From the NCBI RefSeq assembly GCF_022662175.1, contig NZ_JAKMCR010000001.1, positions 1,364,001 through 1,428,000 of the forward strand: a DNA stretch of 64,000 bases, written 5' to 3'. Positions 15,964 through 25,392 of the stretch are shown here, in pieces; position 1 is the stretch's first letter, and every line of letters begins with the position of its first letter. The position numbers and the translations under genes are program-made. The DNA comes from Aestuariivivens marinum (GTDB taxonomy: Bacteria; Bacteroidota; Bacteroidia; Flavobacteriales; Flavobacteriaceae). The notes beneath the pieces were generated by a model. The model worked only from the letters and a program-made list of their open reading frames with translations, was not told the DNA's origin and ran no database searches.

Positions 15964-15992
15964 AAATCCTGCACTTCAGGCAGGATTTTATA
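15960..15992 (-). terminator. fbaA terminator
   Basis: A perfect 13-bp inverted repeat (TATAAAATCCTGC with its complement) and 7-nt loop, 26 nt past the fbaA stop. The second arm is T-rich on the minus strand. Confidence 0.75.
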
Positions 15993-16018
15993 ATAGTTAT
16001 TAAAATAAGTTAATTGAC

Positions 16019-17086
16019 TTATAGTGTATTAACGTTGTTTAGATCTTCGAAAGCCTTTTTCAAACGGGCAACAAATGTTTTTTCACCTTCACGTAACCAA
16101 ACACGTGGGTCGTAATATTTTTTATTAGGTGAATCTTCTCCTTCTGGATTTCCAATTTGTGATTGTAAATAATCTGTTTTATTGGTCATATAATCACGTA
16201 TACCACTCATAAAGGCATATTGTAAATCGGTGTCAATATTCATTTTTATAACACCGTAACCAATAGCCTCCCTGATTTCTTCGACAGTAGAACCAGAGCC
16301 TCCGTGGAATACAAAATCGATGTGGTTATGTTCAACGCCATATTTTTCTGAGATATACTCTTGTGAATTCTTTAAGATTTTAGGTGTTAACTTGACGTTA
16401 CCGGGTTTGTATACACCATGTACGTTACCAAAAGCAGCAGCTATGGTAAATTGATCACTAACCTTACTTAACTCTTCATAGGCATAGGCTACTTCTTCTG
16501 GTTGTGTGTATAGTTTGGAGTCATCGACATCGGTATTGTCAACACCATCTTCTTCACCACCTGTAATACCTAATTCAATTTCTAATGTCATTCCCATTTT
16601 GCTCATGCGCTCTAGGTATTGTTTACAGATTTCTATATTTTCTTCTATGGGTTCTTCAGAAAGGTCAATCATATGTGAGCTAAAAAGTGATTTGCCTGTT
16701 TCGGAAAAATGTTTTTCGCTTGCATCCAATAATCCATCTATCCAAGGCAATAGTTTTTTAGCACAGTGGTCGGTATGTAAAATAACAGAGACACCATATG
16801 CTTCAGCCAAAGTATGTACATGCTTGGCGCCAGCTATAGCTCCAGCAATGGCAGCTTGTTGTCCGTCGTTACTTAATCCCTTACCCGCATTAAATTGTGC
16901 GCCACCATTGGAAAACTGAATAATGACAGGGGCATTAAGGTCCCTAGCTGTTTCTAAAACACCGTTAATAGTATCCGATCCAATAACATTCACAGCAGGT
17001 AGTGCGTAGTTGTTCGCTTTAGCATGTTGAAATATAGCTTGAACTTCCTTTCCTGTAGCAACACCGGGTTTTATGTTGTGTCCCAT
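16019..17086 (-). CDS. fbaA: class II fructose-bisphosphate aldolase
   Basis: Cleaves fructose 1,6-bisphosphate to dihydroxyacetone phosphate and glyceraldehyde 3-phosphate in glycolysis, and reverses this in gluconeogenesis. The 355-aa length and motifs are those of class IIA zinc aldolases: ALPAVNVIGSDTINGVLE, the zinc ligand region HTDHCAKK (about residues 107-114), ELGITGGEEDGVDN, AFGNVHGVYKPGN and FVFHGGSGS (about 267-275), with NIDTDLQYAF near the C-terminus. It stands alone with its own promoter and terminator. Confidence 0.96.
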   Translation of the reverse strand: MGHNIKPGVATGKEVQAIFQHAKANNYALPAVNVIGSDTINGVLETARDLNAPVIIQFSNGGAQFNAGKGLSNDGQQAAIAGAIAGAKHVHTLAEAYGVSVILHTDHCAKKLLPWIDGLLDASEKHFSETGKSLFSSHMIDLSEEPIEENIEICKQYLERMSKMGMTLEIELGITGGEEDGVDNTDVDDSKLYTQPEEVAYAYEELSKVSDQFTIAAAFGNVHGVYKPGNVKLTPKILKNSQEYISEKYGVEHNHIDFVFHGGSGSTVEEIREAIGYGVIKMNIDTDLQYAFMSGIRDYMTNKTDYLQSQIGNPEGEDSPNKKYYDPRVWLREGEKTFVARLKKAFEDLNNVNTL

Positions 17087-17117
17087 TTTATAGTTTAATT
17101 TAATTAATATTAAGCTT

Positions 17118-17125
17118 CAAAAGTA
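17118..17125 (-). promoter_or_regulatory. -7 promoter element for fbaA
   Basis: TACTTTTG on the minus strand matches TAnnTTTG, 31 nt before the ATG. Confidence 0.55.
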
Positions 17126-17265
17126 ATTAAATTTTATGTAACCGCTTGTTGTTTTGGGTGTTGAAAAAAGGAAATTTAAACTAAAACGTTGTAGTGTTTA
17201 GCTAAAGGAAAATAATCTTGACCTGTTAGCCTCCAAAAGCACGCAGATCTTAGTTTGCATATGGT

Positions 17266-19791
17266 TTAGAATGGATAGTTTATACCAATATTGTAAACAG
17301 CATTTCTAAAATTATAATCCTTAAACCATCTTTTTTCATTTTGATAAGAAGGGTCGTGGGTTTTAAATCCAATATCAAATCTAAATACAAAAAAGCTAAA
17401 ATCATAGCGAAGACCAAAACCAGATCCTATGGCAATGTCTTTTAAGGAATTTAGACTTGTAAAGGTGGCATTTTCGTCTTCAACGTCATCAAGAACATTC
17501 CAAATATTACCTGCATCTATAAATATAGCTGCATTTAAATCTTCAAAAAGGTTAAAACGTTGTTCTATACCCAATGCTAACTTTAAATTAGCTTCATTAA
17601 ATTCATTACTGGATTGTGAACTGCCTGGTCCTAAACTATAGGCTGTCCATGCTCTATTGTCATTTGCGCCACCAGCAAAAAAACTTTTTGAGAAAGGTAT
17701 GTTGTTGGAGTTACCGTAAGGAATGGCAATACCAAAATAACTTCGCATGGCCAATATGTTTTTTTTCCCCAAATCCCAGTGTTTTATATAATCTAGTTCG
17801 GTCTTTACATATTGTGAGAATGCGACATTAAAAATTTTATATCTATTGTCTTCATCTTTTTCTAACCCAAGAAGTTTTGAGGTGTTGGATAATAAATTTC
17901 CTGCTAATTCCAACCGAAATCTAAAAATGGAGAAATCTTCATCAAACAAATTGGTCCTAACATCCCTAGTTAAACCAAAACTGGTAGAAAAAATAAGGTT
18001 GTTTTCCGTTAATCTGTCTTTTCGTTCCCCTATGCCGTTAATAGTGGAAAGCTGACTATCGCTTATTTCATTAGGAGTTGGGTCGGTAAGGGCATAGTCT
18101 AAAAAAGCATTGGTGTCTTCGGGTATACTTAAATTTGTTTCTGATGATATATAATTAATATCTTTAGCTATTTGGTTCAATGAGTTGAATGAACTCTCAT
18201 AAACGCGAAAATAATTTTCTACATTTAGGTTTCTAACATACTGTACATTAAACAAATCAAGGTTATTGGTTATTTTATCTGAAGGCGACCAATTGTAATT
18301 AAAATTACCGCTAAATGTTTGTTTGTCCAGTCCTATGTTTGTTTGGCTTGTAGCAGACAAACTAATCCTGGTACTGGGCGACATGTATTTGGGTACAATT
18401 CTATCGGTATTAAAAGGTGAAAATAATCTTGGAATACGAAGTTTTAGATCGACACCATATTCATTAATATCAAAAAAAGGATCGTCTAAATTGTTCTTGT
18501 CTTTTGAAGCTCCTATCGATGTTACTGCTGAAATTTCAAAAGTTTCAGCACCTTTGAAAATATTTCTAATTTGTAAACTGGAGTTTAACCCTAACCCTAC
18601 AGATTGTATATTGCTCTGTGATACTTCAGTACTAAAACCTAGTTGGAATTTTTTAAGTGGTGTTAAATATACATTGGCAGTTAGAGTTGAATCGGAATCT
18701 GGCTCATATCTAATTTCAGGATATTTAAAGGTCCGCAGTTCATTTAAGTACCTGTATGAGCGTGTACGATCAATATCCCTAAAAATGGTTTTTGGAGCAA
18801 TAAAAACAGCATCAGTAATGGCTTTAGGACGATAACGCAATTTATCATGGCTTTTAAGTGAGTAGCCGTTATAAATAATGGAGTCTTTATAAGGTAAATC
18901 TCTTGTAGCAAAAGTGTCATCGGTATAAATGTTAACCCTATTGACTTTAAATATTTTAAAAGGTTTGGTGTAGGTCGTATCTGGGGTGGTAATTTTACGG
19001 TTGCTAATAAATACCCCTACATTTACTTTTTTGTTCGTGCCTATAGTATCTATTTCGAATGTTACATTTTCTTGACCAAAATGAAATAGACCTGTATTAC
19101 GAAGTTCGGTAGTAATTCTATCGCGTTCTTGAGCAAAATTATGGGTATTATATTGTTCGCCAGTTTTTAATAATGCTTTTTTTTCAGAAGCTTCATAAAG
19201 TAATTCAACCAATGGGGATTCAATTTTTTTACTAATAGAATCTATAATAAACGGTTTGCCTGTGTTAACATTATAGATTACTTGCGCTCTTTTATTCTCT
19301 GTTTTGTTTATATTGTAGGTAACATCTACATCAAACCACCCATTATTAATGTAGTAACTCTCAAGGCGAATTATCGATTGTTTGGTTTTTTCCTCATCTA
19401 AAATAACTGGAGCCTCACCGGTTCGCTTTAGCCATGAGTTAAAACCTTTTCTAGAGGCAATATCTTTTTCCAATTGTTTTCTAGACAATAGTTTAGTTTT
19501 CCATGCCATTTTTTCTTCATCATTGTATATTTTGGTTTGTAAAATGGAATCTATGTTTGGACGTGCCGCATTGTATAGATGCAAGCGTAGCGGAAAACCT
19601 AAAATAGCCCTGTTAGGTTTTTGGTGTAATAGGTTGTTTATTGTTTCAGAATTATTTTTTTTATCGTTTATAACAACTGTATTATTAGTGAGTAAATGCT
19701 CGTTTAGAGGAACTCTTTTTACGGCATCACACGAAGTAAGCAGTATAAGGGTAGTAATAAGTACTAATATTTTAAAGTGTTTGAGCTTCAA
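17266..19791 (-). CDS. tamL: TamL-type lipoprotein of the BamA/TamA outer-membrane family
   Basis: An 841-aa lipoprotein, with a signal peptide ending in the lipobox LLTSC (Cys21). POTRA-like beta-alpha repeats follow in the first 350 residues or so, then a 16-strand-type beta barrel of the Omp85/BamA class ending NIGINYPF, with a terminal Phe as usual for outer-membrane barrels. In Bacteroidota this TamA-like lipoprotein (TamL) works in outer-membrane protein assembly; tamB is not in the window. The start must be TTG (19791): no ATG lies between the upstream in-frame stop and the signal peptide, and TTG gives a perfect lipoprotein N-terminus (KLKHFKILVLIT). It is divergent from the SpoU methyltransferase gene. 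Confidence 0.88.
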   Translation of the reverse strand: MKLKHFKILVLITTLILLTSCDAVKRVPLNEHLLTNNTVVINDKKNNSETINNLLHQKPNRAILGFPLRLHLYNAARPNIDSILQTKIYNDEEKMAWKTKLLSRKQLEKDIASRKGFNSWLKRTGEAPVILDEEKTKQSIIRLESYYINNGWFDVDVTYNINKTENKRAQVIYNVNTGKPFIIDSISKKIESPLVELLYEASEKKALLKTGEQYNTHNFAQERDRITTELRNTGLFHFGQENVTFEIDTIGTNKKVNVGVFISNRKITTPDTTYTKPFKIFKVNRVNIYTDDTFATRDLPYKDSIIYNGYSLKSHDKLRYRPKAITDAVFIAPKTIFRDIDRTRSYRYLNELRTFKYPEIRYEPDSDSTLTANVYLTPLKKFQLGFSTEVSQSNIQSVGLGLNSSLQIRNIFKGAETFEISAVTSIGASKDKNNLDDPFFDINEYGVDLKLRIPRLFSPFNTDRIVPKYMSPSTRISLSATSQTNIGLDKQTFSGNFNYNWSPSDKITNNLDLFNVQYVRNLNVENYFRVYESSFNSLNQIAKDINYISSETNLSIPEDTNAFLDYALTDPTPNEISDSQLSTINGIGERKDRLTENNLIFSTSFGLTRDVRTNLFDEDFSIFRFRLELAGNLLSNTSKLLGLEKDEDNRYKIFNVAFSQYVKTELDYIKHWDLGKKNILAMRSYFGIAIPYGNSNNIPFSKSFFAGGANDNRAWTAYSLGPGSSQSSNEFNEANLKLALGIEQRFNLFEDLNAAIFIDAGNIWNVLDDVEDENATFTSLNSLKDIAIGSGFGLRYDFSFFVFRFDIGFKTHDPSYQNEKRWFKDYNFRNAVYNIGINYPF

Positions 19792-19948
19792 ATAATACGA
19801 ATTGATCTAAGTTATTGGTTATGTTAATTTCAAAACAATTACAGAATCAAAAATACATTATTTCGATTGAAAATATTTAAATAAAACATCTTTGAAATGA
19901 CTAATTCCGTTAAAATTCATTTTCTTTATAAAATAATACCAAAGCCAA

Positions 19949-20683
19949 ATGCTTTCAAAATCCCAAATAAAATTAATTAACAGTCTTAAACAAAAAAAGT
20001 ATCGATTACAGCATGGACTTTTTGTTGTTGAGGGTGTTAAGGCTGTTCAAGAACTTTTACAATCACAGTTCGAGCTTCAAGCTTTATATACGACTATTTC
20101 ATTCAATATTGATGCCAATATTGAAAATAATTTTCAAGAAATTTTAATTTCTAAAGCCGATTTAAAACGTATTAGTTTTTTAACCACTCCTAATACAGCA
20201 TTAGCCGTTTTTAAAATACCTAAAGCGAAACCAATAAAACCAAACGGGATAATTATTGCATTAGACGATGTTAGGGACCCTGGTAATTTAGGCACAATAA
20301 TAAGATTGTGCGATTGGTTTGGGGTGTCCGATTTGGTTTGTAGTGTAGGAACGGTGGATTGTTTTAACCCGAAAGTTATACAGGCGACTATGGGCTCTAT
20401 TACCCGTGTAAATATTAATTATACAGATTTAGAAACATTTTTAAGCACTGTAAGTTTACCTGTTTATGGAGCCTTTATGGATGGCAAAAATGTTTATAAG
20501 AGCAAGTTGCTTGACTCTGGTATTTTGGTTATGGGAAATGAAGCTAACGGTATATCTAAAGCTATTGAAGCATTGATAAAAGAAAAAATTGCAATTCCTA
20601 GGTTTGGTAAACTTCAAGAGACGGAAAGCTTAAATGTGGCAACAGCTACTGCTATTTTGATGAGCGAGTTTAAGAGAAAGTAA
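19949..20683 (+). CDS. TrmH/SpoU-family RNA 2'-O-methyltransferase
   Basis: A 244-aa SPOUT (trefoil-knot) methyltransferase that uses S-adenosylmethionine to methylate a ribose 2'-OH in rRNA or tRNA. An N-terminal substrate-binding domain (LINSLKQKKYRLQHGLFVVEG) comes first. The three SpoU motifs follow: ALDDVRDPGNLGTIIRLCDWFG (motif 1), VMGNEANGIS (motif 2) and IPRFGKLQETESLNVATA (motif 3). It is closest in layout to RlmB-like enzymes; the exact target is not clear. It is divergent from tamL. Confidence 0.9.
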   Translation: MLSKSQIKLINSLKQKKYRLQHGLFVVEGVKAVQELLQSQFELQALYTTISFNIDANIENNFQEILISKADLKRISFLTTPNTALAVFKIPKAKPIKPNGIIIALDDVRDPGNLGTIIRLCDWFGVSDLVCSVGTVDCFNPKVIQATMGSITRVNINYTDLETFLSTVSLPVYGAFMDGKNVYKSKLLDSGILVMGNEANGISKAIEALIKEKIAIPRFGKLQETESLNVATATAILMSEFKRK

Positions 20684-20751
20684 TTGTTTACTCACTCGTT
20701 TATTAGTTGATTTAAGCTAATTGTGACTCAACGTCTTTACAAAAATAAACT

Positions 20752-21480
20752 TTATTGGAACGTAAAATTAAGAAAGACCCCTCTGGTTTTCATATTGGTA
20801 ATATTGCTTGTCCAAGGGCTGTTTGGGTCTTTGTCCCTTACCAATTCATCATTAATGCCGAACACACCGCGAACGGATGGTGTGAATTTAAAATTGTATA
20901 GATAGAAGTCAATACCAAATCCCATTTCGTAAAACAGAGTGTTTTTCACAGATCGAAACTGCCCATTACTATTATCATTTGGGTTTTCTTCATTGCTCGA
21001 TAAGTTTAATGCCGTAGAAACTCCGCCAACAACAAAAGGCTTAAAATTATTGATGCGTTTGGTTGAAAATTTAACTAATAGAGGAATATGTATGTAAGTT
21101 GACTTTACCTCACGCATTAAATCGGAATTATTATAGGATGTGCCTAGAAAATAGGTTGAGCTGTAATAGAGTTCTCGGGTAGTGATTATTAAACCAGGTT
21201 CTAAACGTAAATCCATATAATTGTTTATACGTAAATTACCAATAAGACCAACACTAAATCCAGGACTTCGTTTTACGTAAATATCTCGAAGGTCTTGATT
21301 ATAGTCAAAATTAAAATCGTATACATTTATCCCTAAAAAATAACCCCATCTCAGCAAATCATTATCGGTTGAACGCCTTCCTTGATTGGCATCATATTGT
21401 ATTTTTTTCTTAGTAAATAATTGGGCCTGAGATTGGTTTGTTATAAAAATGAATGCTAGTAAAATAAAAAAATACTTCAT
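20752..21480 (-). CDS. porT: PorT/SprT type IX secretion protein
   Basis: A 242-aa outer-membrane beta-barrel protein with a signal peptide (ILLAFIFITNQSQAQ) and alternating strands (WGYFLGINVYDFNFDY, SPGFSVGLIGNLRINNYMD, PFVVGGVSTALNLSS) ending in Phe before the last residue. The pattern and its place directly downstream of ubiE are those of PorT/SprT. That protein is needed for the type IX secretion system exporting adhesins and enzymes and supporting gliding. It lies 1 bp after ubiE and the two form an operon. Confidence 0.88.
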   Translation of the reverse strand: MKYFFILLAFIFITNQSQAQLFTKKKIQYDANQGRRSTDNDLLRWGYFLGINVYDFNFDYNQDLRDIYVKRSPGFSVGLIGNLRINNYMDLRLEPGLIITTRELYYSSTYFLGTSYNNSDLMREVKSTYIHIPLLVKFSTKRINNFKPFVVGGVSTALNLSSNEENPNDNSNGQFRSVKNTLFYEMGFGIDFYLYNFKFTPSVRGVFGINDELVRDKDPNSPWTSNITNMKTRGVFLNFTFQ

Positions 21481-21481
21481 A

Positions 21482-22210
21482 TTACTGTTTAGATGATGTG
21501 TAGATTGTAGCTACCCCAAGGGTTTGTGGTAAATCTGTAACATTAATAAACCCAATTTTACGTAAAATATTGTTTAAAGCCTCTCCATAAGGAAAAACTG
21601 AAGCCGATTCGCATAAATATTTATAAGCACTTTTATCTTTTGAAAACATGCTGCCAATAAGCGGTAAAATGTTTTTTGTGTAAAAATTATACCCTTGTTT
21701 ATATGGTGTTTTTTCAGGCTTTGAAGTTTCTAAAATTACAAAAGCCCCTCCGGGTTTTAATACGCGAAATATTTCTTTTAAGCCTGTTTCCAAAGTTTCA
21801 AAATTGCGAATACCAAAAGCTACGGTTATAGCATCGAAGGTATTGTCTTCAAAAGGCATATTTTCAGAATCTCCAAGAATCATTTCTATTTGGGACTGTA
21901 AGCCTTTTTGCTTCACTTTTTCTTTTCCAATTTCCAGCATCCCACTACTTATATCCAGACCTATAATTTTTTTAGCCCCAGTTACAGCTAAATTAATGGC
22001 TAAGTCTCCCGTGCCTGTAGCAATATCTAATACCGTTTTAGGATTGGTCTGTTTCACAATATTCACTACTTTTTTGCGCCATTTTATATCAATACCAAAT
22101 GATATCACGCGATTTAATCCATCGTAATCCCCAGAAATAGTATCAAACATTTTGGTAACCTGTTCTTTTTTTCCAAGAACACTGTCTTTGTAAGGCTTAA
22201 TTTTAGTCAA
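21482..22210 (-). CDS. ubiE: demethylmenaquinone methyltransferase (UbiE/MenG)
   Basis: Methylates demethylmenaquinone with S-adenosylmethionine in the last step of menaquinone synthesis. The 242-aa protein has the UbiE signatures FDTISGDYDGLNRVISFGID, the SAM motif VLDIATGTGDLAI, GLDISSGMLEIGK and the second family motif RVLKPGGAFVILETSKP. The start is TTG 22210: the next in-frame ATG is residue 21, inside the conserved N-terminus, and TTG gives TKIKPYKDSVLGKKEQV as in relatives. A -7 element sits 16 nt upstream. It is cotranscribed with porT. Confidence 0.93.
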   Translation of the reverse strand: MTKIKPYKDSVLGKKEQVTKMFDTISGDYDGLNRVISFGIDIKWRKKVVNIVKQTNPKTVLDIATGTGDLAINLAVTGAKKIIGLDISSGMLEIGKEKVKQKGLQSQIEMILGDSENMPFEDNTFDAITVAFGIRNFETLETGLKEIFRVLKPGGAFVILETSKPEKTPYKQGYNFYTKNILPLIGSMFSKDKSAYKYLCESASVFPYGEALNNILRKIGFINVTDLPQTLGVATIYTSSKQ

Positions 22211-22226
22211 AAGAAAAAGTTTTTGA

Positions 22227-22234
22227 CAAATATA
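22227..22234 (-). promoter_or_regulatory. -7 promoter element for ubiE-porT
   Basis: TATATTTG on the minus strand, perfect consensus, 16 nt before the TTG start. This supports the TTG start by giving a short leader. Confidence 0.6.
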
Positions 22235-22292
22235 AACTATTGGAGGTCATTAAGAAACTTGAAAACAAATAATTGTATTAGGTTAAAATGCA

Positions 22293-22300
22293 TATCTTTG
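22293..22300 (+). promoter_or_regulatory. -7 promoter element for trkA-trkH
   Basis: TATCTTTG fits TAnnTTTG. A TTG 17 nt upstream (22273-22275) may be the -33 element. It implies a leader of about 160 nt before trkA. Confidence 0.5.
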
Positions 22301-22390
22301 TTCTTCCTGTAAGACAAGTATACAGATTAAACAAATATTAATAAATTTTAAAGATTTCTTCACAAAAAGGGGTGTTTGAAATTTTAATGA

Positions 22391-22433
22391 GAGAACGAAG
22401 TGGTTGCACATGTTCTCAATTTTATAATTGAGA
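22391..22433 (+). promoter_or_regulatory. two mutually exclusive hairpins in the trkA leader
   Basis: GAGAAC (22391-22396) can pair with GTTCTC (22412-22417). TCTCAATT (22414-22421) can pair with AATTGAGA (22426-22433). The two stems share bases 22414-22417, so only one can form. Such switching helices can control expression, but no known riboswitch class was recognised. Confidence 0.3.
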
Positions 22434-22465
22434 TAATAATCAAATAATTAATAAAATTTAAACGT

Positions 22466-23815
22466 GTGAAAATAATTATTGCAGGAGCTGGAGAAGTTGG
22501 GTTTCATTTAGCAAAATTACTATCCTACGAATCACAGGAAATCACACTTATAGACACCAATAAAGAGAGTCTAACACACGCCGATACGCATTTAGACATT
22601 AAAGTTATTAGGGGTGATGCCACATCTATAGCTATATTAAAAGAATCGCGTGTGGAATCCAGTGATTTGGTTATTGGTGTTACCGCATCAGAAACGACCA
22701 ATATAACTGTATGTGTGTTGTCAAAGCAATTGGGGGCAAAAAAAACTATTGCCAGAATTTCTAATACCGAATTTATTACCCATAAGGATGAGGTTGGTTT
22801 TACCAAGTTTGGTATTGACGAATTGATTTCACCAGAAGCACTGGCAGCCTCAGAAATTGAATTGTCGCTTAAACAGACTTCGTTTAACGATAATTATGAG
22901 TTCGAAGATGGCGCTTTAACCATGGCCGGGCTAACACTGTCCAAAGAGGCCCTTTTTGTTGGGAAAAAGGTAAAGGAAGCAGCACAAATTTTCCCTGAAA
23001 TACATTTTGTACCTATCGCCATTCAACGTGCAGGAACCCAGTTTACTTTAATACCTCGTGGTGACACGAAGTTCAAGAGAGGAGATAATGTTGTTTTTAT
23101 TACTTCGGAGGGAGGGGCAGAAGAGCTTTGCAAATTAACTGGAAAGGTCAATTTAGAAATTAAGAATGTAATGATTCTTGGTGGAAGCCAAATAGGGTTT
23201 AAAACAGCAAGGGACTTAAGTGACAAAGGATTTAATGTAAAACTTTTGGAGAAAAACAAAGAACGCGCTTTCGATATAGCAGATGAGTTGCCAAATGTAC
23301 TGGTAATTAATAGCGATGGTAGAAAGGTAGATATTTTGGATGAGGAAGGTCTAAGTGATATGGATGCTTTTGTAGCAGTAGGCGATAATTCTGAAACAAA
23401 TATCATGTCCTGTTTGGTGGCAAAATCGAAAGGGGTAAACAAGACCATAGCCTTAGTTGAAAACATGGATTATTTTGAATTGTCCCATTCTATTGGTATT
23501 GATACACTTATTAACAAAAAACTTCTTGCGGCCAACAATATATTTAGGTATATACGGAAAGGCGAAGTGGTTGCCATGACTAAGTTGAGCAACATGAATG
23601 CTGAATTGTTGGAGTTTGAGGTAAAGGAAACTTCAGCTATTTGCAATAAGGTAATCAAGCATATTGAATTTCCAAGGTCTGCAATCATTGGAGGTGTTAT
23701 TCGAAATGGTGTTGGATTAATCGCCTTGGGTGATTTTAAGATTCAAAAAGGAGATAGGGTGGTAGTATGTAGTTTGTTGCGTTCCATAAAGGGTGTTGAA
23801 AAATTGTTCCTTTAG
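22466..23815 (+). CDS. trkA: Trk potassium uptake regulatory subunit TrkA
   Basis: A 449-aa cytoplasmic regulator of the TrkH potassium channel. It has two repeated RCK units, each an NAD-binding Rossmann fold (first IIAGAGEVGFHLAKLL, second MILGGSQIGFKTARDL near residue 233) followed by an RCK-C domain. The start is GTG 22466; the protein begins KIIIAGAGEVG, the family N-terminus. The last base of its stop codon directly precedes the trkH ATG (23815/23816), so the pair is translationally linked. Confidence 0.95.
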   Translation: MKIIIAGAGEVGFHLAKLLSYESQEITLIDTNKESLTHADTHLDIKVIRGDATSIAILKESRVESSDLVIGVTASETTNITVCVLSKQLGAKKTIARISNTEFITHKDEVGFTKFGIDELISPEALAASEIELSLKQTSFNDNYEFEDGALTMAGLTLSKEALFVGKKVKEAAQIFPEIHFVPIAIQRAGTQFTLIPRGDTKFKRGDNVVFITSEGGAEELCKLTGKVNLEIKNVMILGGSQIGFKTARDLSDKGFNVKLLEKNKERAFDIADELPNVLVINSDGRKVDILDEEGLSDMDAFVAVGDNSETNIMSCLVAKSKGVNKTIALVENMDYFELSHSIGIDTLINKKLLAANNIFRYIRKGEVVAMTKLSNMNAELLEFEVKETSAICNKVIKHIEFPRSAIIGGVIRNGVGLIALGDFKIQKGDRVVVCSLLRSIKGVEKLFL

Positions 23816-25309
23816 ATGAAGCTTAATTACAAAATAATTTTTCATTTTTTAGGCTTGCTAATTTTGTTTAATGGAGGCTTCATGTTACTGTCAACATTGA
23901 TAAGTCTTATTTACAATGATGGTGTTACACACGCATTATTACTGGCATCTTTTGTAACATTGATATGTGGTGGGGTCGCCATGCTTTTTACGAGAAAGCA
24001 TAACAAGGAAATGAACAAGCGAGAAGGTTACATTGTCGTGGCCTTTGGTTGGATAATAATGGCCTTATCGGGTACTCTGCCTTATGTGTTCACCCAAAGT
24101 ATACCAAGTTTTACTAATGCTTTTTTTGAAACCATGTCCGGTTATACCACAACAGGGGCATCCATTTTAAACGATATTGAAGCCATACCAAAAGGGGTAT
24201 TGTTTTGGCGAAGTTTAACCCATTGGATAGGTGGTATGGGTATAATAGTATTGGCAATTGCCATTTTGCCACTTTTGGGTATTGGAGGTATGCAAATGTT
24301 TGCAGCTGAAGCACCTGGTCCGAGTGCTGATAAATTACATCCTAGAATTACCGATACTGCTAAACGTTTGTGGCTCATTTATTTTGGTTATACTGCTGCC
24401 GAAACTATTCTGCTTAAAGTGGCTGGTATGTCTTTTTTTGATGCCATTAACCATGCGCTTTGCACACTTTCGACTGGAGGGTTTTCTACCAAGAATGCCA
24501 GTATTGCCCATTGGAACGGACAGCCTATAATACAGTATATTATCATTCTATTTATGTTTTTGGCGGGGACAAACTTTGTATTGAGCTATTTTGCGTTTAA
24601 GGGAAAAGTACAAAAAGTTTTAAGGGATGAAGAATTTAAGTTGTATTTTAAGTTTATAGCTGTTTTTACCTTAATAGCGGCACTTATTATTTATTTTAAG
24701 GCTGATGTATCGGTTTCATCAATAGACCATCCCATGGTTTGGGGAGCGGGAGAAAGTGCGTTTAGGCATGCTATATTTCAGGTTTTGGCCATAGTGACCA
24801 CAACAGGTTTTGTTACAGCAGATTATACTATGTGGACCCCATTTTTAGTGGTTTTCTTTTTCGGGCTAATGTTTTTAGGAGGCTCTGCAGGAAGTACTTC
24901 TGGAGGGGTGAAAGTGGTACGTCACTTAATTTTGATTAAAAACGGTTTTTTAGAATTTAAGCGCTCCCTACACCCTAATGCGATATTGCCTGTAAGGTAT
25001 AATACCAAATCCATTTCTGGTGATATTGTATTTAACATATTGGCCTTTTTTATTCTTTATATGTTGTCTTTTATTATTGGGGCCCTGGTATTCTCCATTT
25101 TGGGTATCGATTTTCAATCTGCGATTGGTTTAGCAGCATCTGGTTTAGGAAATGTAGGGCCTGCTTTGGGTGATTTTGGTCCAGTAAATAACTATTCTGC
25201 CCTGCCTAGTATAGGGAAGTGGTGGTGTAGCTTTTTAATGCTAATAGGACGTTTGGAATTGTTTACCGTATTGGTTTTGTTTACCCCTTTCTTTTGGCGG
25301 AATAGGTAA
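23816..25309 (+). CDS. trkH: Trk potassium transporter TrkH
   Basis: A 497-aa inner-membrane potassium-translocating subunit with about ten or more membrane segments and four pore repeats. The selectivity-filter-like segments are TMSGYTTTGASIL (first repeat), LSTGGFSTKNASI (second), ATTTGFVTADY (third) and ASGLGNVGPALGDFG (fourth). HWIGGMGIIVLAIAILPLLG is also characteristic. It works with TrkA, encoded immediately upstream. Confidence 0.95.
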   Translation: MKLNYKIIFHFLGLLILFNGGFMLLSTLISLIYNDGVTHALLLASFVTLICGGVAMLFTRKHNKEMNKREGYIVVAFGWIIMALSGTLPYVFTQSIPSFTNAFFETMSGYTTTGASILNDIEAIPKGVLFWRSLTHWIGGMGIIVLAIAILPLLGIGGMQMFAAEAPGPSADKLHPRITDTAKRLWLIYFGYTAAETILLKVAGMSFFDAINHALCTLSTGGFSTKNASIAHWNGQPIIQYIIILFMFLAGTNFVLSYFAFKGKVQKVLRDEEFKLYFKFIAVFTLIAALIIYFKADVSVSSIDHPMVWGAGESAFRHAIFQVLAIVTTTGFVTADYTMWTPFLVVFFFGLMFLGGSAGSTSGGVKVVRHLILIKNGFLEFKRSLHPNAILPVRYNTKSISGDIVFNILAFFILYMLSFIIGALVFSILGIDFQSAIGLAASGLGNVGPALGDFGPVNNYSALPSIGKWWCSFLMLIGRLELFTVLVLFTPFFWRNR

Positions 25310-25321
25310 TCTATAATGACA

Positions 25322-25358
25322 TAAAAAAAACCTGCCAAGTTTTAAAAACCAAGCAGGT
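25322..25358 (-). terminator. terminator of the aminotransferase gene
   Basis: Arms ACCTGC (25330-25335) and GCAGGT (25353-25358) enclose a 17-nt loop. On the minus strand the stem is followed by eight Ts. It may also serve the convergent trkH transcript. Confidence 0.65.
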
Positions 25359-25392
25359 CTGATTAAATTATAGTTCTAAAACGATTGCTTAA

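Noticed and set aside
20723-20905. Plus-strand frame after the SpoU methyltransferase gene
   Set aside because: Lies almost wholly antisense to the 3' end of porT, which is clearly real.
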